A stretch of 8,223 bases of DNA from Elusimicrobiota bacterium (GTDB lineage: Bacteria > CG03 > SLGR01 > PWQF01). This document shows positions 1 through 5,276 of the stretch, piece by piece (position 1 is the first letter of the stretch; every line of letters starts with the position of its first letter). The position numbers were made by a program, and so were the translations under genes. The notes beneath the pieces were generated by a model that ran no database searches, was not told the origin of the DNA, and was given only the letters and a program-made list of their open reading frames with translations. Location: assembly GCA_003558145.1 (NCBI GenBank), contig PWMP01000155.1, positions 1 to 8,223 on the forward strand. The letters run 5' to 3'.

Positions 1-225
1 GTCTCTGGCTTTTCGGATCTCTTTTCTCAGAACCCTACTGTTTGCAGCCGCAAAATCGGAAAAGAAATCTTTTTCACACATCCCGATACCGGTTGCCGAT
101 ATAACACCTATCCCGCCTTCTCTTGCAACTGCCGAAGCCAGCCCCGCCATGGAAACGCTGACACCCATCCCTCCCTGTACGATAGGGATAGCGGCCTTTA
201 AAGCGCCAAATCTAAGCTCTTTCAT
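1..225 (-). CDS. Nitronate monooxygenase / FabK-like FMN oxidoreductase, N-terminal part (3' end outside window)
   Basis: The 75 visible codons begin MKELRFG and read through the left window edge, so the gene is cut by the window, not broken. The start of the FMN-binding TIM barrel typical of the nitronate monooxygenase/2-nitropropane dioxygenase family is visible: IPIVQGGMGV at residues 13-22 (first strand and flavin-contacting loop), then REGGIGVISATGIG at 35-48 (second strand). The helical stretch ending RKEIRKARD also suits the family. Members oxidise alkyl nitronates, or act as enoyl-ACP reductases (FabK); the N-terminus alone cannot separate these roles, and many family members have no known substrate. 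The protein is soluble, with no signal peptide. The ATG at 223-225 is preceded by AAGGAA (232-237 on the plus strand) with a 6-nt gap, which supports this start. It appears to be a separate transcription unit, 363 nt from the next gene upstream. Confidence 0.85.
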   Translation of the reverse strand, partial: MKELRFGALKAAIPIVQGGMGVSVSMAGLASAVAREGGIGVISATGIGMCEKDFFSDFAAANSRVLRKEIRKARD

Positions 226-303
226 TAAATATTCCTTATATGCCCATCCGGAAAAAACACTGTTTTAATATTTGATAGTTATTTCCCAGAATGTATTTTA
301 GCT

Positions 304-342
304 GTTGAAGGTTTTTTTCTGTAAACGAAAAGTATCTTCAAC
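304..342. other. Long imperfect hairpin, stem about 16 positions
   Basis: GTTGAAG (304-310) is the exact reverse complement of CTTCAAC (336-342). Pairing continues inward through a U-run against GAAAAG, with one U-U mismatch and two G-U pairs, leaving a loop of about 7 nt near 320-326. Neither strand has a clean U-tract after the stem, so it is not a classical intrinsic terminator. On the minus strand it lies about 500 nt past the promoter region of nothing obvious and about 80 nt upstream of the nitronate monooxygenase start, so it could be a leader structure, a processing site or the end of the 589-1092 transcript. Confidence 0.5.
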
Positions 343-409
343 ATAATTTAAAATCTGAGACTATATTATCAAATGTTTTAGTTTTTATCAATCAGTTACT
401 TTCAACCGA

Positions 410-430
410 TACTGACAGTCCGGGTCAGTG
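410..430. other. Small hairpin, 6-7 bp stem
   Basis: ACTGAC (411-416) pairs with GTCAGT (424-429) around the loop AGTCCGG, with one further G-U pair outside. There is no adjacent T-run on either strand. It lies 160 nt past the stop of the 589-1092 gene and could help end that transcript, but the function is unknown. Confidence 0.35.
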
Positions 431-588
431 AATCAGCGGGAATTCATTTTTCACAACCGCCAATTCATACGCCAGCAAATAGAGTTTGCAGGAATTTTTC
501 ACTCCATTGTCTCCACAAATATAATAATATCCGCTTTGAGCAGTTTTCATATACCCTCAGCAAAAATTCTAAAGGACTGTTTCAGAAG

Positions 589-1092
589 CTATAACTTTCT
601 ACTGTCATATGCCCAGTGAAGAAGGACCTGTCTCTGCTTTGGACGACACGAAAAGTCACCCGGGGAACAGTTCTTTTTAATCTGTGCCGTATGACGTTTT
701 ATAGCTTTCCATCTTTTTCTCTGTCTCTCGTCATCGGGACACCTTCTGCCCATGTAGTACCTGCAATACCACTGGAACCATCCGCGAGGATCTTCCCAAT
801 AGATCCAGCCTTTCTTTCGCCAATACGATAACGGCTGGGAAGCATTGACCTTGAAGAAGTTAAGCTTTGGATCATGCCTCTCGCGGCATAACCTGGCATT
901 CTTAAACCAGGACTTTGGAAACTCATCCCTGCAGTCTGTCATATATTTGCCGCCAAAAACACCGAGTTTTAACATTTGGAAAGGTGTCAGTTCCGGCTTG
1001 AATTCAGGTGAAAAAATTTTTCCGGGCGGCTCGGAAAGAGTGTATTCATAACCAGTCTGCATCAAGTCATTAACTATTATCTTTTTTATCAT
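589..1092 (-). CDS. Conserved Trp/Arg-rich protein of unknown function, 167 residues
   Basis: This soluble protein of 167 residues has no signal peptide or membrane segment. Its composition is striking: about 8 Trp, 6 Cys and many Arg/Tyr. Sharply defined motifs include ELTPFQMLKLGVFGGKYM with the following TDC, ASQPLSYWRKKGWIYWEDPR, WFQWYCRYYMGRR, and a C-terminal RQRQVLLHWAYDSRKL-like end preceded by CSPGDFSCRP. From memory, proteins with this motif series occur in scattered bacteria and in eukaryotes such as fungi and algae, always without an assigned function. I do not know a family name and assign none. The Cys residues are spread singly (DC, LC, YC, RC, NC, SC), so no standard zinc-finger spacing is evident. 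It is monocistronic: a strong promoter lies about 42 nt upstream of the ATG and the next gene is 363 nt downstream. The Shine-Dalgarno site is weak (AAGG about 13 nt from the ATG). Confidence 0.75.
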   Translation of the reverse strand: MIKKIIVNDLMQTGYEYTLSEPPGKIFSPEFKPELTPFQMLKLGVFGGKYMTDCRDEFPKSWFKNARLCRERHDPKLNFFKVNASQPLSYWRKKGWIYWEDPRGWFQWYCRYYMGRRCPDDERQRKRWKAIKRHTAQIKKNCSPGDFSCRPKQRQVLLHWAYDSRKL

Positions 1093-1140
1093 AAGAAAAC
1101 GTATGCCTTTTTATTTTATAACTTATTTATCTTTATTAAT

Positions 1141-1169
1141 GATATATATCAACCATAAAATAATGTCAA
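1141..1169 (-). promoter_or_regulatory. Sigma70-type promoter for the 589-1092 gene
   Basis: On the minus strand a perfect TTGACA (1164-1169) is followed after 17 bp by TATATC (1141-1146). The predicted transcript starts near 1134, giving a leader of about 42 nt before the ATG at 1092. The surrounding DNA is very AT-rich. The -10 box matches the consensus at four of six positions. Confidence 0.6.
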
Positions 1170-1208
1170 CTATATATACAGAGAGTTTGCTTTATGATAA
1201 TGAACAAT

Positions 1209-1238
1209 TTAAAGAGACCGCAGCCCCGCTTGTATAAA
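1209..1238 (+). promoter_or_regulatory. Possible weak promoter for uppP
   Basis: TATAAA at 1233-1238 makes a reasonable -10 box. The -35 region around 1209-1214 (TTAAAG) is poor, so this is tentative. A transcript would start near 1245 and reach the uppP ATG after about 43 nt, passing GAAAGGA (1272-1278), a good ribosome binding site 9 nt before the start. Confidence 0.3.
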
Positions 1239-1287
1239 AATCACGGGTTTTTTATAATAACCAAAAATAAAGAAAGGATAGATTATT

Positions 1288-2079
1288 ATGAATTTCATAC
1301 AGATGTTTATACTTGCCGCAGTGCAGGGGGTAACGGAGTTTATACCTGTTTCAAGTTCCGGGCACCTGGTTATAGTACAGGCCCTGATGGAGCTTAAGGA
1401 GCCGGGGGTAACGCTTGAGGTTATGCTTCACTTTGGCACTCTTCTTGCAGTCATAGTTATATTCCGCGAGGATATTATGGGGCTTATTAAGGGTTTTTTC
1501 GGCTCTCTGGGGCTGGGAAAGAAACACCCTTACGGGCAGCTGGCGTGGATGGTGCTGCTTGCCAGTATCCCGGCGGGGGTTGCGGGGCTGGCTTTTTATG
1601 GTAATATAGCGGCCTTTTTTGCCAATGCGTCTTTTGCTTATATATTTCTTATAATTAACGGTGTTTACCTTACGGTGAACCGTTTTTTTGACGGGGGGCA
1701 GATAAAACTTCCTGACACGGGTCCCCTGAGGGCTATCATCATAGGGCTTAGCCAGGCAATATCAATGCTGCCCGGAATATCCCGTTCGGGCACTACCATA
1801 ACCACGGGGATACTGCTTAAAATGGACAGGGAGGCGGCGGCCCGCTTTTCCTTTTTGATGAGCATCCCCGCCGTTGCCGGGGCCACGCTCTACGAGGCAA
1901 GGGGAATAAGGGAACTGGATTCTTCCATATTACTGCTTGCTGCCGGAATAGTCATATCCTTTATAGCCGGCTATATTGCCATAAAAATACTGCTGAAGGT
2001 GATACTGGCCAAAAAGCTTCACTGGTTCGGATACTACTGCCTGCTTGCTGGAGCGCTGGGCCTTATTTTTCTCAGGTAG
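1288..2079 (+). CDS. uppP: Undecaprenyl-diphosphatase UppP (BacA family)
   Basis: This integral membrane phosphatase removes one phosphate from undecaprenyl diphosphate, recycling the lipid carrier for peptidoglycan and other surface polymers; overexpression is known to confer bacitracin resistance. The length of 263 residues is normal for the family. Both signature regions are intact: QGVTEFIPVSSSGHL at residues 13-27 (with the conserved Glu17, Ser cluster and His26) and PGISRSGTT at 162-170 (Arg166), followed by the conserved REAARFSFLMSIP-type segment (here DREAAARFSFLMSIP). Seven or eight hydrophobic helices are visible. The ATG at 1288 follows GAAAGGA at 1272-1278. The gene stands alone on the plus strand and its stop lies 8 nt from the stop of the convergent arsenic permease gene, so it is not part of the ars operon. 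Confidence 0.97.
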   Translation: MNFIQMFILAAVQGVTEFIPVSSSGHLVIVQALMELKEPGVTLEVMLHFGTLLAVIVIFREDIMGLIKGFFGSLGLGKKHPYGQLAWMVLLASIPAGVAGLAFYGNIAAFFANASFAYIFLIINGVYLTVNRFFDGGQIKLPDTGPLRAIIIGLSQAISMLPGISRSGTTITTGILLKMDREAAARFSFLMSIPAVAGATLYEARGIRELDSSILLLAAGIVISFIAGYIAIKILLKVILAKKLHWFGYYCLLAGALGLIFLR

Positions 2080-2087
2080 AGTTTTAT

Positions 2088-3041
2088 TTACTGCAGGAAC
2101 ATCTGCAGTATATTAAACAGGTAGCCTGTAAAGATTATAGCCGCGGTTGTAACCGCAAAGAAAATTATAATCAGCCGGGTTTCAATGGCCCGGCGCAGCA
2201 TTATCGCAGCGGGCAGGCTTAAGGCGGCTATAGCCATCATAAAACTAATAGCCGTACCCAGGGGAACGCCTTTCTGGAATAATACCACTGCTATAGGCAC
2301 TATTGCCGCGCAGCTGCCGTACATCGGAACCCCCATTATTACGGCAATGGGAACGCCAAAGATACCGGCCCTGCTTATTACCGTCTCTACGGCCTGTTGG
2401 GGAACGTAATTGTGTATAAGGGCTCCGGCGGCCACTCCGGCCACCACCCAGTACCAGATTTTCCCGGTAATAGAAGACGCTTCATTAAGGCCGTATTTCA
2501 GCCTGCTTTTAAAGTCCGGGAATACCGGGCCGTTGTTGTTTTCATCATTAAACAGGTCCGCGACTATATATTTTTCGATATTCATCCTGCCCAGGACCAC
2601 TCCGGCCGCTATGCCGATCAACATACCGCTTAGCACGTAAAAGAGTGAAATCCTCAAGCCGAAGGTGGCGGCCATAATAACTACAAGGAACTGGTTGATA
2701 AGGGGAGAGACTATAAGAAAGGTGAAGACCACTCCCAGCGGTATGCCCGCGGCGATGAAGCCGAAGAATATCGGTATGGAAGAACAGGAACAGAAAGGAG
2801 TCAGCGCCCCGAAAAAAGCGGCAAAAAGGTATGCCTTCAGGCTTGCCCTGCTCATCCACGCTTTCAGTTTTCGTCTGGGCAGGTACGAGCGGAGCACTCC
2901 TATTATAAATATGACCGCAACAAGAAGAAAAAGTATTTTTACGCTGTCATAAATAAAAAAGCTTAAAGCTTCGCCAAGGCGGGAGCCTTCCTGAAAACCG
3001 AAAAGGTCAAATACAAGTAGATTGCTTAGCCTGAGCAGCAA
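2088..3041 (-). CDS. arsP: ArsP-type permease (organoarsenical/arsenical efflux family, formerly DUF318)
   Basis: This is a polytopic membrane protein of about 317 residues with 8 or more hydrophobic helices. The signature TPFCSCSSIP at residues 81-90 (Cys84, Cys86) and the repeat-like second half (GVPMYGSCAAIVPIA with Cys244, then GTAISFMMAIAALSLP) place it in the ArsP_1 permease family. Characterised ArsP members export trivalent organoarsenicals such as methylarsenite and use conserved cysteines; for this protein the substrate is inferred from family and operon context. The start is a TTG at 3041, overlapping the preceding small gene by 16 nt, with AAGGCGGA a few nt upstream; no ATG lies nearby, and the N-terminus (LVFDLFGFQEGSRLGEAL, then FFIYD) matches what I recall of the family. 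It is last in the operon and so probably depends on translational coupling. Odd point: from memory, many relatives have SNAAG where this protein has GSCAA, adding a third membrane cysteine. Confidence 0.85.
   Translation of the reverse strand: MLLRLSNLLVFDLFGFQEGSRLGEALSFFIYDSVKILFLLVAVIFIIGVLRSYLPRRKLKAWMSRASLKAYLFAAFFGALTPFCSCSSIPIFFGFIAAGIPLGVVFTFLIVSPLINQFLVVIMAATFGLRISLFYVLSGMLIGIAAGVVLGRMNIEKYIVADLFNDENNNGPVFPDFKSRLKYGLNEASSITGKIWYWVVAGVAAGALIHNYVPQQAVETVISRAGIFGVPIAVIMGVPMYGSCAAIVPIAVVLFQKGVPLGTAISFMMAIAALSLPAAIMLRRAIETRLIIIFFAVTTAAIIFTGYLFNILQMFLQ
2089..2110. terminator. Perfect 8-bp palindromic hairpin at the convergent uppP/arsP junction
   Basis: TACTGCAG (2089-2096) and CTGCAGTA (2103-2110) form a perfect stem around a 6-nt loop GAACAT. 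The structure overlaps the last codons and stop of the permease gene; its two CTGCAG copies encode the LQ pairs of the C-terminal LQMFLQ. It lies 10 nt after the uppP stop, where a bidirectional terminator is expected. Neither side has a good T-run, so an intrinsic terminator is possible but not proven. Confidence 0.4.
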
Positions 3042-3193
3042 GAAGGTCCGCCTTTATTGTCATCCCCGGGGCCGCAGCAGGGCTGCTGCCGGGATTTTTC
3101 TTTTAGTTTTTTGTCAATTTTTTCAATTACTGATGAAAAAATATTTTTTCTGCCTTCTTTTTTCTTTTCTTTCTTTTTATTTTTGTTTTCCAT
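3026..3193 (-). CDS. Small Lys-rich protein with two Cys-Cys pairs, inside the arsenic operon (55 residues)
   Basis: The protein begins MENKNKKKEKKK, has an amphipathic central helix (NIFSSVIEKIDKKLKEKS, residues 17-34) and ends with a flexible Gly/Pro tail carrying two Cys pairs: CCGP at 39-42 and CCSG at 52-55. About a quarter of the residues are Lys. There is no signal peptide or membrane segment, so it is probably cytoplasmic. The start at 3193 is chosen because AGGAGTG (3200-3206 on the plus strand) sits ideally before it and only 2 nt separate it from the acr3 stop; a longer reading frame back to 3259 lies inside acr3 and lacks this site. It overlaps the permease gene by 16 nt. Paired cysteines suit binding of soft metal(loid)s such as As(III), so a metallochaperone or donor for the neighbouring pumps is a reasonable inference. 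I recall similar Cys-tailed small proteins beside ArsP-type permeases, but no assigned function. Confidence 0.8.
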   Translation of the reverse strand: MENKNKKKEKKKEGRKNIFSSVIEKIDKKLKEKSRQQPCCGPGDDNKGGPSCCSG

Positions 3194-3195
3194 AT

Positions 3196-4269
3196 TTAAC
3201 ACTCCTTTTTTCCAACAGCCGGAAAACGGCACGAAAACTTTTCTTTTGAACCCAGGCATACCCTCACAAGAAAAAGCATCACCGGCACTTCTATTAGCAC
3301 TCCTACGACAGTAGCCAGCGCGGCTCCCGACTGCAGCCCGAATACGGTAACTGCCGTTGCTATGGCCACCTCAAAGTGGTTGGAGGCCCCTATCATAGCA
3401 GCGGGAGCGGCCTCTTCGTATTTTAGCCCTATTATTTTAGCCGCCCTGTAGCCCAAACCAAAGATAAACAGGGTTTGTATGCTAAGAGGCACAGCTATAA
3501 GTACGACTACAAATGGAGCGGCAAGTATAACCCCGCCCTGGAGCATGAAAAGGTAGACAAGAGTGGCCAGAAGGCTGACCTTTGAAATGGTTCCCATATC
3601 CTTCAAGAATACCGACTCGTACCACTCTTTCCCCTTTTTCTTTATAAGCGTGATACGGGAAATGTAGCCGGCAACAAGGGAAACTCCCACGTAAAGCATA
3701 ATGCTCAGGAATATGGTCATAAAGGGTATTGGCATATCCGCCACGCCCAGCAGAAAATTTCCAAGCGGGGCGTAAAGGACCAGCATGGTCAGGGAGTTTA
3801 TGGCCACCAACACCAGGGTCAGGCCCATAAAACCCTTGGCAAGATAACTCCATACCAGCACCATTGCCGTACAGGGGGCTATGCCCAGCAGTATCATCCC
3901 GGCAAGGTACTCCCCCGCCAATCCGTGAGGAAGCAGAGGGGCGAATATAACGCGCATAAAAAGCCAGGCAAAGAAAAACATGCTAAAGGGCTTTATCCCC
4001 CAGTTAATTATGAGAGTCAGAAGTACCGGCTTGGGAGCCTTAACGGCGTTTTTTACCTCGCTGAAGTCAATCTGCACCATTATCGGGTACATCATACCGA
4101 ATAACAGAATGGCTATGGGCAGATTTACCCCCTCAACGGAAAGCGAACTCAGAAAATCCGCCGCGCCGGAAAAAACGGTGCCCAGCGTTATACCCGCAAC
4201 TATGCCAACTATAACCCAGACTGTCAGGTACCTTTCAAAAAAACTTATATCATATTTTTCCCTGCTCAT
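3196..4269 (-). CDS. acr3: Arsenite efflux transporter Acr3
   Basis: This inner-membrane carrier of the bile/arsenite/riboflavin transporter superfamily expels arsenite, in known members by exchange with protons. About ten hydrophobic helices are visible. The family hallmarks are present: the essential Cys in GIAPCTAMVLVWSYLAKG (Cys133 in this numbering) and the conserved Glu327 in the late helix GVLIEVPVMLFLV; GASNHFEVAIATAV is also characteristic. At 357 residues it has normal length. I place the start at the ATG at 4269 because GAAAGGAG (4279-4286) lies 9 nt upstream. An upstream TTG at 4290 and an ATG at 4278 are in frame but overlap or touch that site. Only 1 nt separates this start from the arsC stop, so translation is coupled; the arsC-acr3 pairing gives the reduce-then-export route for arsenate. 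The tail ends KKEC, an exposed Cys of unknown meaning. Confidence 0.95.
   Translation of the reverse strand: MSREKYDISFFERYLTVWVIVGIVAGITLGTVFSGAADFLSSLSVEGVNLPIAILLFGMMYPIMVQIDFSEVKNAVKAPKPVLLTLIINWGIKPFSMFFFAWLFMRVIFAPLLPHGLAGEYLAGMILLGIAPCTAMVLVWSYLAKGFMGLTLVLVAINSLTMLVLYAPLGNFLLGVADMPIPFMTIFLSIMLYVGVSLVAGYISRITLIKKKGKEWYESVFLKDMGTISKVSLLATLVYLFMLQGGVILAAPFVVVLIAVPLSIQTLFIFGLGYRAAKIIGLKYEEAAPAAMIGASNHFEVAIATAVTVFGLQSGAALATVVGVLIEVPVMLFLVRVCLGSKEKFSCRFPAVGKKEC
3200..3206 (-). promoter_or_regulatory. Ribosome binding site fixing the start of the Cys-pair protein
   Basis: The minus-strand sequence AGGAGTG lies 6 nt before the ATG at 3193 (AGGAG core 8 nt away). It is formed partly by the last codons of acr3 (AAA GAG TGT TAA follows it in the reading frame), so the two genes share these bases. 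It decides in favour of the 55-residue product over a 77-residue alternative. Confidence 0.75.
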
Positions 4270-4270
4270 A

Positions 4271-4720
4271 TTATTCATCTCCTTTCTCAAGCTCTTCGGG
4301 CAATTGCTCCACGAACGCTTTTATCTCGTCCCGAATGCGGCGGTAGTGTGAGAGCTCTTCTTCCCGGGTCTTTGCGTCTTTTGCCAGAAGAGGCGGGTCT
4401 CCAAACCCTTTATGCACCACCTTTGCTTTTCCCGGAAAAACAGGACAGGTCTCGTTTGCGTGCCCGCATACGGTCACCACGTAATCAAAGTCAATGTCCA
4501 TAAGCTCCGTGACCTTTTTTGAGCTGTGAGAAGAAATATCAACTCCGGCCTCGTCCATAACCTTCACCGCGTTGGGGTTGAGGCCGTGAGTTTCAATACC
4601 GGCTGACCAGGCCTCTATGCGGTCTGATTTAAGGTGTTTTGCCCAGCCTTCAGCCATCTGGCTCCTGCAGGAGTTGCCGGTACACAGGAACAGAACCTTT
4701 ATTTTTTCTTTTTCAGTCAT
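4271..4720 (-). CDS. arsC: Arsenate reductase ArsC, thioredoxin-coupled (low-molecular-weight phosphatase fold)
   Basis: This cytoplasmic enzyme reduces arsenate to arsenite for export by Acr3. The 149-residue protein shows the phosphatase P-loop CTGNSCRSQMAEGW with nucleophile Cys13, Cys18 and Arg19, the redox pair Cys85 and Cys92 in VCGHANETCPVFPG, and the general-acid Asp108 in GFGDPP. This triple-cysteine arrangement is that of the thioredoxin-dependent Staphylococcus aureus/Bacillus type, not the glutaredoxin-dependent E. coli type. The start ATG overlaps the arsR stop (ATGA, 4717-4720); the ribosome binding site is weak (AAAGAG), so translation is probably coupled to arsR. The end is 1 nt from acr3. 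All key residues are present, so it should be active. Confidence 0.97.
   Translation of the reverse strand: MTEKEKIKVLFLCTGNSCRSQMAEGWAKHLKSDRIEAWSAGIETHGLNPNAVKVMDEAGVDISSHSSKKVTELMDIDFDYVVTVCGHANETCPVFPGKAKVVHKGFGDPPLLAKDAKTREEELSHYRRIRDEIKAFVEQLPEELEKGDE
4279..4286 (-). promoter_or_regulatory. Ribosome binding site deciding the acr3 start
   Basis: GAAAGGAG on the minus strand ends 9 nt before the ATG at 4269 and sits directly against the ATG at 4278, which makes the latter unlikely. It lies inside the last codons of arsC (EKGDE). Confidence 0.75.
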
Positions 4721-5100
4721 TTTTTCTCTTTTAGATTACAGCACAGCTCTGCGGGGTCCTTGAAAAGTATTTTATCCAGTTTCCTGCGGTCGGATTGGGC
4801 CCGGCTGCTTTCAAAAACCTCTTTTTCCAGCCAGCTTTTGAGTGAAGAAGGAATCTCCTCCGAAAGCCTGTAATAGACCCACCTGCCCTCTTTGCGGGAC
4901 TTAAGGAGCCCCGCATCCTGCAGAAGGCTTATGTGACGGGAAACCGTGGATATGGCAAACGAGAGCAATTCGGTCAGCTGGCACACGCACAATTCCCTGC
5001 TGTGCATAAGAGCCGCTACAATACGCATGCGGCTGGAGTCTGCCAGGGACTTGGCTGTTTTTACAGTGATTTCCATGTTTTTTAATTGTTTATTTCGCAT
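4717..5100 (-). CDS. arsR: ArsR-family As(III)-responsive repressor
   Basis: This is a winged-helix dimeric repressor of 127 residues and first gene of the operon, expected to repress its own promoter until As(III) binds. The metal site of the E. coli-type ArsR is present as ELCVCQ (Cys38, Cys40), directly before the recognition helix region LSFAISTVSRHISLLQDAGLL (residues about 46-66), followed by the wing KSRKEGRWVYYRL. An unusual C-terminal extension ends AELCCNLKEKK and adds vicinal Cys120/Cys121, which could contribute to a metal site; this is an inference. Start: the ATG at 5100 has no Shine-Dalgarno site, and neither does the internal ATG at 5076 (MEITVKTAK). The promoter at 5109-5137 predicts transcription from about 5102, so translation may be leaderless from 5100. 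If the start is 5076 the protein is 119 residues and the leader 26 nt. Confidence 0.95.
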   Translation of the reverse strand: MRNKQLKNMEITVKTAKSLADSSRMRIVAALMHSRELCVCQLTELLSFAISTVSRHISLLQDAGLLKSRKEGRWVYYRLSEEIPSSLKSWLEKEVFESSRAQSDRRKLDKILFKDPAELCCNLKEKK

Positions 5101-5108
5101 AATGACGA

Positions 5109-5137
5109 AGCATAATAAATAAAACAGGCCTTGTCAA
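5109..5137 (-). promoter_or_regulatory. Promoter of the arsenic operon
   Basis: On the minus strand TTGACA (5132-5137, perfect) is separated by 17 bp from TATGCT (5109-5114, four of six matches). The predicted transcription start is near 5102, two bases before the arsR ATG. The spacer contains a short palindrome AGGCCT (5126-5131). No longer dyad typical of an ArsR operator could be made out, although ArsR should bind here. Confidence 0.65.
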
Positions 5138-5203
5138 GAATATGAGACTCTTTGTTTTTACAATAAATTCAGGCCCTCTTTTTAAAAGTGTTTTCTCTTG
5201 TTA

Positions 5204-5231
5204 TTGACTTATAAGCAGCTTCAGATAAAAT
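5204..5231 (+). promoter_or_regulatory. Promoter of the corA operon
   Basis: TTGACT (5204-5209) and TAAAAT (5226-5231) each match the consensus at five of six positions and are 16 bp apart. The predicted transcript starts near 5238, giving a leader of about 39 nt with the strong GGAGGT at 5268-5273 just before the start codon. The leader is too short for an Mg2+ riboswitch of known type, and none is seen. Confidence 0.6.
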
Positions 5232-5276
5232 ATAACTAAATTGCAGTTTTTTAAAGTTACATAATCTGGAGGTAAG

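Larger units (their letters stand above)
226..588. other. Non-coding stretch of 363 nt with two hairpins
   Basis: I see no convincing gene here. The only open frame of note starts with a GTG at 428 on the plus strand, has no Shine-Dalgarno site and no recognisable protein character, and runs antisense into the gene at 589-1092. The region is AT-rich. It separates two minus-strand genes, so it should hold the end of the transcript from 589-1092 and the promoter of the nitronate monooxygenase gene. It contains the hairpins at 304-342 and 410-430, and a small inverted repeat GCAAA/TTTGC at 475-489. I could not find a clear -35/-10 pair for the gene at 225. No RNA family was recognised. Confidence 0.6.

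Noticed and set aside
428..619. Open frame of 63 codons on the plus strand starting with GTG
   Set aside because: No ribosome binding site, no recognisable protein features, and it runs antisense into the conserved gene at 589-1092.
1194..1397. Plus-strand frame of 67 codons before and overlapping uppP
   Set aside because: No Shine-Dalgarno site at its start, its second half is an out-of-frame reading of the conserved uppP N-terminus, and it covers the likely uppP promoter and leader.
2397..2952. Several plus-strand frames of 75-95 codons within the arsP gene
   Set aside because: All are antisense shadows of a membrane protein with clear family motifs.
3026..3259. 77-residue version of the CC-pair protein
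   Set aside because: The extra N-terminus (MPGFKRKVF...) is an out-of-frame reading of the acr3 3' end, and the good ribosome binding site at 3200-3206 selects the internal ATG at 3193.
3196..4290. Longer acr3 starting at TTG 4290 or ATG 4278
   Set aside because: The Shine-Dalgarno sequence GAAAGGAG lies inside or directly against these starts; ATG 4269 has ideal 9-nt spacing.
5118..5140. ArsR operator centred on AGGCCT in the arsR promoter
   Set aside because: Only the central 6 bp are palindromic; the flanks do not pair well, so no operator was annotated beyond the promoter itself.
5238..5276. Mg2+-sensing riboswitch ahead of corA
   Set aside because: The predicted leader is only about 39 nt, too short for known Mg2+ riboswitches, and no structure is evident.
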